DNA of 64,000 bases from Fulvia fulva. Its lineage: Eukaryota; Ascomycota; Dothideomycetes; Mycosphaerellales; Mycosphaerellaceae. Positions 30,801 to 41,270 of the stretch are shown piece after piece (the first letter of the stretch is position 1; each line of letters starts with the position of its first letter). The stretch lies in the NCBI RefSeq assembly GCF_020509005.1, contig NC_063020.1, positions 1,364,001 to 1,428,000 on the forward strand, in the 5' to 3' direction. The notes beneath the pieces are model-generated. The model made no database searches and was not told the origin of the DNA. It saw only the letters and a list, made by a program, of their open reading frames with translations. Both the position numbers and the translations under genes were made by a program.

Positions 30801-33289
30801 CAAGAGTCAAGAAGCCGTTCACAGTACTGCACAGATGCAGCTAGAAGACGTGATAGGCGGCTTGAGTGGGCTGATCTCGGCCCCGACAATTGGTCGCCTG
30901 GTACGTACGTGGCCTTCCTGGAGGACCGGATGTTGAGGAATATGTACGCTGCTTCGTAACGCCGCAACACTATGCCCGTCTTGTTGATTGTCACCACGTG
31001 GAGGGACCTTCGTTGACAGTACAGGTATCTCTTGGCTCACGGATAGCGGTGCGCGGTGTGGGTCGTTTGCCATGTGAGCTCAAGCCATCAACCAATGTTG
31101 TATGGCTGTACGGCTGCCACGGCTGCCATGGATTGTGGCTTCGCCCTTAGCAGATACTCTGCCAGCCACCTTCGCTTCTTGTTGCTCTGCTGTTGTTGCA
31201 TGGCAGCGGTCTGTCGTCGCTCACACCCACTACTGAGCAGGTGTGAGGAACTTTGGCCGTGTGTGTTCTCGAATGGCCGGTCCAAAATACATTCTCTTTC
31301 TTGCAAACCATGTGCGAGGTGTTCCAAGTACCCAGGGTCGTATAGCCGAGCCGCCGCGGCCGTTCGAAATGTCTTCGTTGCCGTTCGCGGCAGGATGAGG
31401 ACACATAGATCAGCTGGACGAGACGCCTCGTAAAGCTTGGACAGCACTAAGGAAGGCCTTGGCTCGCCGTGACACGCGGAGTCGTTGCCCACCCAAGCTT
31501 TGATCAAACACGTCTAGACTTGCGGGCTCTTTTTAGCGTCACATTATGCTTATCGTTGGAGAAGCAGCCAATACGCTTGGGTCAGCACGTGGAGGCTTGC
31601 AGAAGTCCGGCCTAAACTCGCTATTTCGAAGACACTTGTGCAAGCGACCGGCACAGCACGGCGGCGCCGACGCGCCATGTCTCGATCCAAATCCCATGGG
31701 AAGCGAGGAGGCTTGCGTATGAAGTTCCCGCCGATGGTTGTACAGTCCAGTAATTGGCAGGAAATGGTGAATCGGGCGGGGCCAATTGGCCGTGTCGCTG
31801 TCGTATCATGATTGTCCGGAGTCTCGGTATTGTGTGGAGGAGTAAGCGAGCCACGTTCAGCGTTCGAAGATCGTGGCAGAGAGCTTACGTGGCGTCAGCA
31901 GATGTTGTCGTTGTCCGACCACCAACAAGATCACTCGCGGAATTGTGCGTGTATCTCACGCAAAATAAGCAGGGGTTCGCTAGACGAGCCGTGGACTGGC
32001 ATCCAGTCTTGGTACTAAGGAAAGATCATGCGAGCATGCCAGAGGCTAAATGTTTGTCATGGTGAGTGTGAACAACACTTATGTCACAGCACCGCGGCCG
32101 CATCGTGCTGTGACTTCGAACAGCGCTGCACAAGATGACACCTGCCCTCAAGCAGGTTGTTAGCCAAGTCTAGGTTTCCGAGGTAGTACGGGCCTTGTGC
32201 AGGCTTTTGGCAGATTCGGGACGAGCATGTTTAGCCCTGACACCATCGTTCTAATTAAGCTTAAGCCTAAGCTGAACGATAATGTGATCATTGTCCTCTC
32301 GGGAAAGCGGCTCAGCACAATGTTTTCCGCGGCGTTTAGGGTAGCATTGACGAAGTCCACGGCTGGCCGTAGCACCGCACCAGAAGGCTGAGCAGTCAGA
32401 GTGGCCAGTTTCCGAAGGGCCTTGGAGCCAGGCGAGCGTGTGGGTGGTAAGCTGCGCAGCATAGTCGCCAGTATTGCCGGACACGATGTCAAGACTGCGA
32501 TCCGATGGCGCCCAGACACATCGTTGCAAGCCACCACGAACTCTGAATGCGCCAGAAACGTGTCTAGAGCCCCACCTCTTGTGAGCCCTTTAGGGTTGGC
32601 CAAGAGTGCACAAGAGCGCACAAGACTTCGCGTTTGTCTTCGCCCACATCGTGCCGCATGGCTTCTCTTGGTGATATCCAGCCGAGGAGGAACATGACCC
32701 GCTTAGGAAGCTGATCGACAGCCACTGATAGTCGCGAGGCTGACCGATCGCGACTCTGGGCCTTGTCGGTGGCACAGGCTGACAGGCTGTGACAATCAGT
32801 GGCTAGTAGCTTCCCAATTCACGAGAGCACAGTTGTTGGCTGTGTGAGCAACGCTGATCCGCTTGAATTTAAGGATTACATGTAGGATGCGAGAGTGACA
32901 ATGGACTAAAGATACCAAGCATTGGCGTCTTGGTTAGCGTGCCAGGATTTCCGCGCCGGCAGGAATTATACTAGCAGGTACCTGGGTTAAGCATATGCAT
33001 AATGCAACACCGAAGTTGCGCTTCGCTCGATTCTCTTTCTGTTCTTTCGCCCAGCGTTTTTTTCTCACTGCTGTAGGACATCCGACATCGAATTATCAAC
33101 AGTCACTCGTACGAAACCGCATTCACATCTCACGAGCATCAATCATCATCGAGCCACGTCTCGGCTTTCGTGCGTCACACATTCCGCGCTGCCCGCCAAC
33201 TTTACATTGCTGACGCGCCTCAGACAACTCTCGAGCAAGTCCACAGCAACCTCTGCGACTGGCACTCTCACTACCAGCACATCACCGCC
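27885..33289. other. Gene-poor region of 5.4 kb
   Basis: No complete gene is supported between KAR9 and the WOPR gene. The best intact short frame is 28319-28606 (95 codons, ATG start, hydrophobic segment WFLFALFWVLYSLLWF) without any family. Bases 29832-30959 hold gene-like fragments broken by stops (separate entry). The last 300 bp before 33290 are CA- and pyrimidine-rich, consistent with a long leader of the WOPR gene. Base composition is not obviously AT-rich, so heavy RIP is not evident. Confidence 0.5.
29832..30959 (+). pseudogene. Possible decayed protein-coding gene
   Basis: Short stretches on the plus strand read like real protein but are cut by stops and frame changes. At 29832 one frame gives ADMWHQAYQESNAAVFVSGL and STRQFEAC before TGA. 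Another ends at 30959 with WADLGPDNWSPGTYVAFLED and RMLRNMYAAS before TAA. Between them no single frame stays open. I recognise no family. The reading is based on amino-acid patterns only and may be wrong. Confidence 0.2.
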
Positions 33290-34648
33290 ATGGAGACCTA
33301 TAATGGTCATGTGCGGACTCCTGCTGATGCGATAATTCTCTTCGAAGCATGTCGCATCGGTCTGCTGCCTCGTGTGCAGCGCCGTCTGTCTGAGAAGGAG
33401 CGGCAGTCGATCAAGTCTGGCTCTGTCTTCGTCTGGGACGAGCGGGAGGCTGGTATGCGACGTTGGACCGACGGAAAATCGTGGAGTGCATCGCGCGTCA
33501 GCGGCAGCTTTCTAACGTATCGCGAAATGGAAGGCAAGCGTGGCGGTGGCAGCTCGTTTGACAAGTCTGCCAACCGCGACGGCATGCCTCAAGATGGCGA
33601 CAGCGACGGCGGTCCAGACGGCTATCGCTACAAGCCAGATGGCCTGATGAAGCAGTCTTTCTCTATCACCACCAACCAGGGTCAGCATCTCCACCTGATC
33701 AGCTACTTCTCGCGGTCAGCGACAACAGCACAAGGTCTCATCCAGCCCTCCCAGGACCCTCAACTACGACACATCCGCCCGGAGAAGGGCATGTATCCTG
33801 ACTCGACAGTGCACGAAGGCAGCAATATACCTGCCGTAACTCGTGGCCCAATGGGATCGCCTGGTCATGCCTACGCTCCTAATCAGCCGCCTCCGTATGG
33901 CCGAGGCTACCCATACCACCATCCTCAGTGGCCGCCAAGCCCAATGCACACTCCACCTCCACACCACTACTCGCCGTACTATCAGCATCCTCATGCCGCG
34001 TACGCACATGGAATGCATTACCCACCACCGCCAACATCATATGGACACCCTGGCATGACTGCTTTCGACCGACCACCGCCAATGGGCGCCAACGGTTTAC
34101 CACCTCCGCCACCCGCCGGATACGGCCAGCCTCCTTACCAAGGCAGCTATCCGCCACCTCCGCCAACGTACCATGTAAGTATTGCCGAAGCCTTCTCGCC
34201 GACCAACGCTAACACTACACAGAGCGCATACCCAGCATATCAGCCGCCACCGCTTCAAGCACCACCATATCCTGAGGCCAACAGAAACCAGTCTCACGAG
34301 CACCGCCCGTCCCAGCAATCTGAGGCACAGCAGCCTACACGCGCAGCATCTGAGAACAAGGACGACCGTACAGACGCTGCAGCACAGACTGCCTCACCCA
34401 AGAAGGATGAACCGCAAGCATCTTCGGGAGCTGACAAGGCACCTGTTGCCTCGGGCCAGACGATTCCTAGCATTTCCGCCATGTTGAATGCTGGTGAGAA
34501 CGGCCAACCACCTCCACGCACAAGCAGCCGCAGCCCAACCGGGCCAGCTCGTGGTCTTCAAGACATTCCAAGCCATAAGCTGGGCTTCGAGGCGAGTCGC
34601 GACGTCCACACCCTTCGTGCTTTGGACAAGACCAACTTCAAGTTCTAG
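33290..34648 (+). CDS. Gti1/Pac2 family WOPR-domain transcription regulator (436 aa)
   Basis: Exons 33290-34174 and 34223-34648. The WOPR DNA-binding domain starts at once: METYNGHVRTPADAIILFEA, then LPRVQRRLSEKERQSIKSGS, MRRWTDGKSWSASRVSGSFL and TYREMEGKRGGG (first half), and YKPDGLMKQSFSITTNQGQH with LHLISYFSR (second half). The form METYNGH...RRWTDGKSWSASR matches the Pac2-like branch rather than the Wor1/Ryp1/Sge1 branch, judged by eye. A long Pro/Tyr/His-rich region follows, then a Ser/Gln-rich C-terminus ending in LDKTNFKF. Proteins of this family control morphology, sporulation and virulence-related programmes. The intron (48 nt, GTAAGT, branch GCTAAC, ACAG) is a multiple of three without a stop. 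Confidence 0.9.
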   Translation: METYNGHVRTPADAIILFEACRIGLLPRVQRRLSEKERQSIKSGSVFVWDEREAGMRRWTDGKSWSASRVSGSFLTYREMEGKRGGGSSFDKSANRDGMPQDGDSDGGPDGYRYKPDGLMKQSFSITTNQGQHLHLISYFSRSATTAQGLIQPSQDPQLRHIRPEKGMYPDSTVHEGSNIPAVTRGPMGSPGHAYAPNQPPPYGRGYPYHHPQWPPSPMHTPPPHHYSPYYQHPHAAYAHGMHYPPPPTSYGHPGMTAFDRPPPMGANGLPPPPPAGYGQPPYQGSYPPPPPTYHVSIAEAFSPTNANTTQSAYPAYQPPPLQAPPYPEANRNQSHEHRPSQQSEAQQPTRAASENKDDRTDAAAQTASPKKDEPQASSGADKAPVASGQTIPSISAMLNAGENGQPPPRTSSRSPTGPARGLQDIPSHKLGFEASRDVHTLRALDKTNFKF

Positions 34649-35558
34649 TATCAATGACGACTGCTATGGGAACACGTTGCAATGATTCATGGCTTTAGCG
34701 AGGCGCTGGGGAGTTCAGACTGTCAGCAATTGGGTATTCATTCGGAGTACATGTGCATGCACACAGCATGGGTTATGATTGTTCATATCGCTATGCTCTA
34801 CGGAGCGTGGATGAACGGCGTTAGATGGAGAACACTGGGCAGCTGAGGAGAGCCCGCATTTGGACGCGCATAGCTCTGCTGTCTTTTCACAATACAACTC
34901 GTCGCTCATCAATTCCACTGATCGTTCACGCTGACATCCTTCATCAAGCAACGTAGACTGAAACATGACAGTGCCCGGTCGCATCATTACTGTACCGAGG
35001 CTTCATTGGGCGATGGGGAACTACTTATTAGGCACCGATCGCCATGTTCACGATGATTTTGCGGGATGCGGTGGTTCCGGCTGCGCTGATCCAAACCTGA
35101 CCTGAGGTGAAAGTATGCATGTTGGCATGTTAACCTTGACTTTAAATTCCTCGTCTATTTATCCTTGCTTTCCAAAACGTACAGGGAAGGTGCCATGGAA
35201 AGTTGATGCGGCTCGAAAGTCTGTGAGAGTGAAGTGGTGGGGTGGCAGAAGTCGTTGCTGGCTTGCTGCTCAACGCACTGTGCCAAGTTATATGGCTCAA
35301 CGAAGCTATCAACATTGAAGTTGTACCCATGTGCCATCCTTAGGCAGCATGACTGGCTATGCAATGGCACAGCCTCACACCGTTCATGTAAAGGCAGACT
35401 CATCCGCAATGCTACAACTCATCGCGAGCTCATCATCCACACCTCGAAGCAAATGCCCGCTCAAAACGCCTTGTATTCATTCCATCGACCGTATCCCATA
35501 CCGTAATCTCATAGGTCCATACCCGATGCACATCCACACCACCATGCTCTTACACTCT
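34649..35558. other. Intergenic, no supported gene
   Basis: Lies between convergent genes. A minus-strand ATG frame at 34987-34715 (90 codons, eight Cys, no signal peptide) is the only notable one and has no family. Otherwise 3' flanks. Confidence 0.45.
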
Positions 35559-36066
35559 CTAATTCCAGCCACCAGGTGTGCTTGGAGACTGCGCAGCCCT
35601 CCTTTGTTCTCCAGATGCTACATGCGCACCACTCGCATTTCCAGTATTCGACCGCGATCCGCTCGGTCGTGGTGAGCTTGTGCCTGACTTTGGTGTGCTC
35701 GCGCCATTCTTGCCTTGCGTGCTGTTCCAGCCTAGTGAGGATTTGTAGTTGGGTAGTTCGGCGTTATTCCAGACATTGACGAGGACCTGTAAAAGCATAT
35801 CAGCCTCTGCAACTCACAACTGAATGCTATGGCAGTGTGCGACTTACATTCTGTGTCTTGTCCGCATACTTCTCATCCTTCACCTCTTTCACTCCAACCC
35901 GAAGTCCACCCTCTTTCGTAAAGCTCATGTTCTTCTTCTCCATCTTCTTCTTTCCGCGCTCTTGTAGCTCGTTGGACCATGTGTAGATCGAGTAGCCTAT
36001 GAATCCTCCTACTGCTACTACGAGGAAGAGTATCACAAGTGGGACGAGGTTCGCGAGCTTGGCCAT
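35559..36066 (-). CDS. Small N-terminally anchored membrane protein (148 aa)
   Basis: Exons 36066-35848 and 35786-35559 with a 61-nt phase-0 intron (GTAAGT...TTACAG); the join reads ADKTQNVLVNVWNNAELPNY. A membrane helix begins at about residue 6 (ANLVPLVILFLVVAVGGFIG), followed by a basic charged stretch (LQERGKKKMEKKNMSFTKEG) and a Ser/Thr/Gly-rich tail. The layout suggests a signal anchor in the ER or another endomembrane with the body in the cytosol. Length, intron position and motif order look like a conserved ascomycete protein, but I know no function for it. It is divergent from the 36354 gene with 287 bp between start codons. Confidence 0.78.
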
Positions 36067-36353
36067 GGTGTATCTTGGTGTCGCGGGTTGTCGCTAAGTG
36101 GCGCGGTATGGATTGAAACGAATGTAAGACTTGAATGTCAGTGTATGCTATCAAGAAGAGCGAAGGAGATCAGGAGTCGCATTTGCATGTGCCTCAAACA
36201 CAGCAATCAACCGCGTGCCCAGACGTGGCAGGGTTCGTCCAGATCGCCGGCTAAGTGGGGCTGGCGCACGTGAAAGAAGGAACGCGCGATCTAACGGCCT
36301 TTTCAGTCAACGACGTCTCGTTCAGCCAGCCACAACCACAAACAGCACTTATC
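36067..36353. promoter_or_regulatory. Bidirectional promoter region
   Basis: The 287 bp between the ATGs of the minus-strand membrane protein and the plus-strand nuclear-type protein must contain both promoters. No specific site was identified. Confidence 0.4.
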
Positions 36354-36752
36354 ATGATGGACGGAGAAGATGACTTTGAGGTGGATCCGGCCATTGCTGC
36401 GGCGATGGGATTCGCAGGCTTTGGCACGCAGCCGAGCAAGAAGCGGAAATTCAACAAGGATGACGGGTTTGTTGACCCAGAGGGAAACGCAGCGTCAACA
36501 CCGCAAGGCACGAGCGCCAACAGACTGCCATTGGGGGAGCCGAAGGCGATGAGGACCGTCGGACAGCCTGAGATGGCACCTGCCATAGCGAACGACGATG
36601 CTAGCAGCAGCCAGGCGGAGGAACATAACGGCAACAGTGGGCCACCAAGTCTCGAGGCTCTTCGACATGGCGTTAAGAACGAGCGTGGTGATACGGCGTA
36701 CTTCTTGCCTGGCTTCATAGAAGATCCGTGGGCAGGTCTCAAGGCTCAATGA
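36354..36752 (+). CDS. Small acidic protein with basic cluster (132 aa)
   Basis: A single exon; two ATGs stand in tandem at 36354 and 36357, and the frame upstream opens on GTG. The N-terminus, DDFEVDPAIAAAMGFAGFGT, is followed directly by QPSKKRKFNKDDGF, whose KKRKF is a candidate nuclear localisation signal. The middle is Ser/Asn/Pro-rich and disordered. The end, GDTAYFLPGFIEDPWAGL, looks like a conserved binding peptide. Similar short proteins with a GFGT-KKRKFN start and a PGFIEDPW-type end are common in ascomycetes as far as I recall, without a known function. Probably a partner in a nuclear complex; this is inference. Confidence 0.72.
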   Translation: MMDGEDDFEVDPAIAAAMGFAGFGTQPSKKRKFNKDDGFVDPEGNAASTPQGTSANRLPLGEPKAMRTVGQPEMAPAIANDDASSSQAEEHNGNSGPPSLEALRHGVKNERGDTAYFLPGFIEDPWAGLKAQ

Positions 36753-36947
36753 GTAGTTTGAAGGGTCGTGGAATGTCTCAGCATAAGATCTCGCGAAGTG
36801 AAGCGAAGTGAACATGGCCAGAGTCTATCTCAACACACTCGAGACATGCACATTTGCTCGAAAGAGCGAGATGCAAACACGATAGGCTTATAGGGATGGA
36901 CTTTGCCGCGAGAGAAAGGCCATCAGCACAGCATTCTCCCTACCACG

Positions 36948-37519
36948 ATGGCAAACAGATTTCGCGAGGCAAAGACTGAACTGGAGATCATTCTGGGTCA
37001 CAACTTCGTAAACGAAGACATTCTTCGAGAAGCATTATGGGCTGCCGGGCCTGGTAGCGTTGGCCATCGACTATTTCCAGAGGGCAACAAACGACTGGCA
37101 CTGGTGGGCGATGCGGCTTTGAAGATTGCCCTGGTCCATCACTCCTATACAAAGGGACGATCTAGAGGTATGTCGGATGGGTACATCTCGCTTTTGGTCA
37201 GGTTGCACCTGGAAATCAGAGGTGAAGGATTCCGTCTCGTGCTAACAGCTTGACAGGAGAGGCCGACCAGACCACACAGTCAGCGCTTTGTAACACGAAG
37301 CTCAACAGTGTCGGTCGAGCAAATGACCTTGGACAGTACATCGTGCTACACAATATCAACAGCACAGTCACCAAGAATGTCATGGCCACCACAATGGAGG
37401 CACTTTTCGGAGCAGTTTTTGAGGACTCAGGGATGGATCTGGAAGCAGTCCGACGAGGCATGGTGGGATTTGGCCTTCTAGAGTTATGGGAACCGAGTTC
37501 ATCCGTAGGTGATAAGTGA
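36948..37519 (+). CDS. RNase III-fold protein lacking catalytic residues, copy A (160 aa)
   Basis: Exons 36948-37167 and 37257-37519; the 89-nt phase-1 intron has GTATGT, branch GCTAAC and ACAG. The protein is almost only one RNase III domain: ELEIILGHNFVNEDILREAL, then GNKRLALVGDAALKIALVHH where active enzymes have NERLEFLGDAVL, SALCNTKLNSVGRANDLGQY, and VMATTMEALFGAVFEDSG where active enzymes have ADTFEALIGAIYLD. Of the four acidic residues that hold magnesium, the first Glu is Ala51 and the second Asp is Thr118; Asp55 and Glu121 remain. No dsRNA-binding domain follows. I infer a catalytically dead, probably dimerising protein. The next gene downstream is a paralogue. Confidence 0.82.
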
Positions 37520-37752
37520 CGGGTTGTGAGCGGTTGCTCCCTTGTAAGTAGTGCCTGCTGTAGTAACCAGTCACGCTAGCGCAACATCCCTGCTTGATTA
37601 TTCACACTTCTCCTTCTTCCTTTTCGACGCCTCAAAGTCGCCTCTCCGACTTGTTGTGAGACACGCCTGCAACTTGCCTGCCTTCGTCCTGCCGCGAATA
37701 TGCTTTTGACTTGCTGACACCATTACTGACATGCGACGTTAGCAGTATTCAC

Positions 37753-39315
37753 ATGGCGACAGACATGAAAGAGGTGGACGGCGCGCCACCGTACAAGAAG
37801 CGGAAATCTATCCCAGATGCAAACACTCAGATAACACCATCACCGTCAGCACGCACCTGGGTTCAGACTTTTAACAGACTTACCGCACCATTCTTCGGTG
37901 TACCCGCCTTCACCTCACCGACACCATCGCAACTCAAGCAGCAGAATGCCGCTCCGCAGAAGGCAGCTGGTTACAGCCACGTATTTGGTGGCGGCGTGAA
38001 ACCACCTGTCTTCACTTTCGCGCCGCCGCAGAAGAAACTGTTCCCGAGTTTTCAAAATGCTCTCCGAGGCCCCCAACTCCCGTCAAGGCAGCCGTCAACA
38101 CCATCGAGGGCCACGCCCGGCGATGTATCCCAAATTGACGACGGCGTAGCTAAGGGTACGTCAGCGAAGCTAAGAAAGATCTGTTCGTTATTCAGCAAGC
38201 CCGCTGCAGCATCAAAGTCTGCCCAAGCACCAGTGGCTCAGCCAATACCTGCACCTCACAATGCGTCGTCACCAGCGGCGGTGCCATCTCCAGCAGTCCC
38301 ATCAGCCCCTGCGAGTGCGATTGCACCATCTCAGAAGTTCGTCATAGCAATGATGCCCGGAGGTTCGGTGCAATACAGGAACAACGAGACAGGAGAGGTG
38401 TTCGTAATAGCCCCAGATGGCGCGGTGGGCGTGATCACCTCGACTGAGGCACCGAGTGGCCGTACAGTGTCGCAGTCAGTCGGTCCTTCAGCCAACACTC
38501 AACCAGCTCGAAGCGCTGCAAGCACCTCAGTGGTACGCCACACTGCTCATCCAGCAAAATTGGGCCCTCCACCCACAGGTCCGGCTGCCTGGCGAGCACC
38601 TCCACCGAGTCATCTGGCCCACCTATCTGGCGTGACTACTCGTTCTCAGACTGCAGCGAAGCGCTCCTACGCCGAGGCGATGGCTGTGGCTCCCGCAAAT
38701 GCGCCTCGTGGTCCACGGATCCCACGCGAGCCTCGACAGAAGGCAACAGCGGTGGCCCGGTTGCACCAACTATCGCTCACAGATCCGGTATTTTTGGAGG
38801 CTGTTGAGGTTGTGCAGAAATTCACAGAGTACAGCTTTCGCTCTCACGAGTACATCAGAGAGGCGCTACACGCACCAAGAATGCCCGTGTCGATCTGCAA
38901 TCGAATCTCCCTACAGGGCAATCAAAGATTGGCGATGCTCGGCGACACCATCTTGAGATTGGCAGTCCTGGAAGAATGGCAGGGACGTGTTGAATTCTGC
39001 TGTATGCTGGCCCTCCATGACGCAAATTAGAGACTGTGCTAACAAGTGGCAGCGGACACCGAGAAAATGGGCAGCCGGCTATGGTGCAACGCATCTTTGT
39101 GTCGTATTGGTATGCTGCATGGTGTAGATGATCTGTTACGGTCTCTGTGCGGAGGAATGAATATGGGGAACATAGGAAGAGGCTTCTACAACGGGACAGT
39201 CATGGTGGCCACTGCTATGGAAGCCATACTTGGCGCGATCTGGCTCGACTGTGGGAAGGATCTCGCCGTTGTCAGACATGTTGTGCGACTGTGGTTTGGG
39301 AAGGAGCTTGATTGA
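37753..39315 (+). CDS. RNase III-fold protein lacking catalytic residues, copy B, long N-terminus (503 aa)
   Basis: Exons 37753-39001 and 39053-39315; 51-nt phase-1 intron (GTATGC, GCTAAC, GGCAG). This splice makes the spacing from LRLAVLEEW to LWCN equal to that in copy A (29 residues), which decides between two possible donors. The first about 345 residues are Pro/Ala/Ser-rich and disordered, with PPYKKRKS (possible nuclear signal) and phenylalanine-spaced motifs (VFGGGVKPPVFTFAPP). The RNase III domain follows: VQKFTEYSFRSHEYIREALH, QGNQRLAMLGDTILRLAVLE, and TVMVATAMEAILGAIWLDCG. Active-site Glu is Ala394 and Asp is Thr470, the same two losses as copy A; Asp398 and Glu473 remain. The final exon is 263 nt, as in copy A. 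The start is the first ATG of the frame. Confidence 0.82.
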
Positions 39316-39509
39316 ACCGCATCGCGGGCTGTATGTCAAGCTGGCAGCACGGCTCGATCTGTACGCGCATACTATGCGGCCCATTCGCAATAGCGCCTAG
39401 GATCGGGAAGCGTAACAACAGTACTACATTCGACCAAGTATAGTTGAAGGTTCTGTAGCAAAGGGCATGAACGCAGATTCTTTATGGGTATCACTAACGC
39501 TGCCATTGG

Positions 39510-40634
39510 TCACGTACTTTTGCCAAAGTCCACAATTGCCTCCGCCACACCTTCAGGACTGGGCTTCTCAGCACAGACATCTGGCTCGAATCCAAAATTC
39601 TGCATGAGAAAGTCCCTGGTCGTAGGCCCGATCGTTGCGATGCGAGTCTCCGTCGACCCCGACACTGCTTCCCGGCGTCCAGCGCTATACCGTCCAGTCT
39701 TCTCATCAAGCCAGCCCAATGCACTGAGCATAGCTTCGCAACCCTGCGGACTGAAGACCACAACCCATTGCTCCTTGACCTTCGCCGCTTTAGCTTCTTT
39801 CAGCAAGTCTGTGAATTCTTCTTCGAACGTCGCCATCTCCCCAGTCTCGTACACCACCACCTCGGTCACCGGGATCCGCAAGTTTGATGGCAGATCCTCA
39901 GTCTGCAACGTCTTTGGGATGATATCCCGTCTCTGCTCTCCCACCAAAAACAACAGCGGTAGTTTCCTACCATTCAAAGATGTCGTCTCCCGAGAGAGCC
40001 CGTTGTGGTGGGAGAGGATGAAGTTTGCCAGAGCATCACCGTTGCCGGTCTCCTCGCCGAGGACCAGGCAGGGGAGACCTAGAGAGCGGACACCATTCGC
40101 TGTGGCGGGCCCAACAACGTAGAGGGGAATGTCGGGATCAAAGAGGGAGGCGACCTTGGCGGGCTCGAGTTTGGCGATTACAGTGGCGAAGGCATCGACT
40201 GCGCGTTGGGAGGTGAAGATTAGGCCGCTGTAGCGTTTTGCGGGGTTGTTTGTGGCGAGTTGCCGGGATGTTGCGGCGCTGGAGAGATTGAAGTCAGCGG
40301 AGATCGAGTGTATGTAGTGATGTTTGGATGATCAGAGTGCTTGGAACAATTTCCGATGCAATGCTCTTGTGCCTCGATCAAGACCTTCGATTCCTTCAAA
40401 GACATACCTACCGCCAGCGAAAGCGAAGCGCTCTGCTGAAAGGCGAAGCTTCCGTAGTGTATCATCGCGGAATTGGTGCTCCAGAACTGGTATGAAGAGT
40501 GGCTTGAAGTGGCCGTCGGAGAGGGTGGTGCAGTGCTCTTCGTAGCTGTCGGACGGTGACGACTTTGTCTTCAGCAAGTAGACGGGGACTTGGTCCAATT
40601 TGAACCCTTCTAGGCTTGCTTTTATGCCATCCAT
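39510..40634 (-). CDS. HEM4: Uroporphyrinogen-III synthase (331 aa)
   Basis: Exons 40634-40408 and 40278-39510; 129-nt phase-2 intron (GTATGT, branch GCTGAC, TCCAG). The N-terminus has VYLLKTKSSPSDSYEEH and PLFIPVLEHQF, typical of fungal Hem4. After the splice come RYSGLIFTSQRAVDAF, PLYVVGPATANGVRSLGLP, RKLPLLFLVGEQRRDIIP, and VVVFSPQGCEAMLSALGW with RIATIGPTTRDFLMQNFG, the four conserved segments of the family. The enzyme closes and rearranges the linear tetrapyrrole to uroporphyrinogen III in cytosolic haem synthesis. Metabolically it has no link to its flanking genes, although it separates the RNase III-like pair from Argonaute. Confidence 0.92.
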
Positions 40635-41270
40635 CTTAATGATTTTCTCATGTGCCTATAAATATGTTGTACAGACAAGTTTGTGCGAGGCAAGAACGAC
40701 CCGACGTTGAGCATAGAGTTTCGGCAATATTTCGGCTTGCCGCGCCGAAGTGCCAAGATTGACCTCCTTCTCGCTCCTGCCAGGTTCCTTCTTTCACCTT
40801 TCGACTCCTGAATTTTTTTAATTCATGCATCTCGAGTTCTTGTGTGGTCGTCACACAATACCATTGATGTTGCTCTCATATGGCGCCTCACCCTGTTGGT
40901 ATGGGACTAAGTCAACACCGACTCTTACGCACAAGTACTGTCCAGCGATGGAACCGTGAAGACTCGAACCTACGGTATAGCCGCCAGTCCGGCACAATGC
41001 TACCGCACCTAATCCTCTCAATCACGAGCACCTTGTTCTAGGGCATGGTGTTTTCCATCCAAAGTTCCTTGTTCACTGACATCCAGTGCAACTCAAACAT
41101 GATGCTACCTGACGATCGACCTCTCATTATTTGTGTCACAAACATGGACATTGAAAGAAAGGCTCGAAGTTTCACCCACGAGCGAGACGATTCGTCTGAC
41201 ATGATTGCTTACATAGACGTGTAGGTCCAAACAGCCAGCAAACAGTTGAGTCGATCTATTTGAGTCTGAG
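40635..41270. other. Intergenic, divergent HEM4 / Argonaute promoters
   Basis: 636 bp between the two start regions. A tRNA-like B-box word at 40960-40970 (minus strand) was examined and rejected. No gene is supported. Confidence 0.5.

Noticed and set aside
34715..34987. A 90-codon minus-strand Cys-containing frame
   Set aside because: Eight cysteines but no signal peptide or domain; lies in the 3' flank of convergent genes.
39002..39052. Alternative donor GTGTTG at 38985 for the intron of RNase III-like copy B
   Set aside because: The GTATGC donor at 39002 keeps the domain spacing identical to copy A and is closer to consensus.
40948..41020. tRNA-like segment on the minus strand with a B-box word GGTTCGAGTCT
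   Set aside because: The T-stem does not pair, no matching acceptor 5' strand for CGGTTCC was found upstream, and the A box is poor. At most a decayed tRNA.
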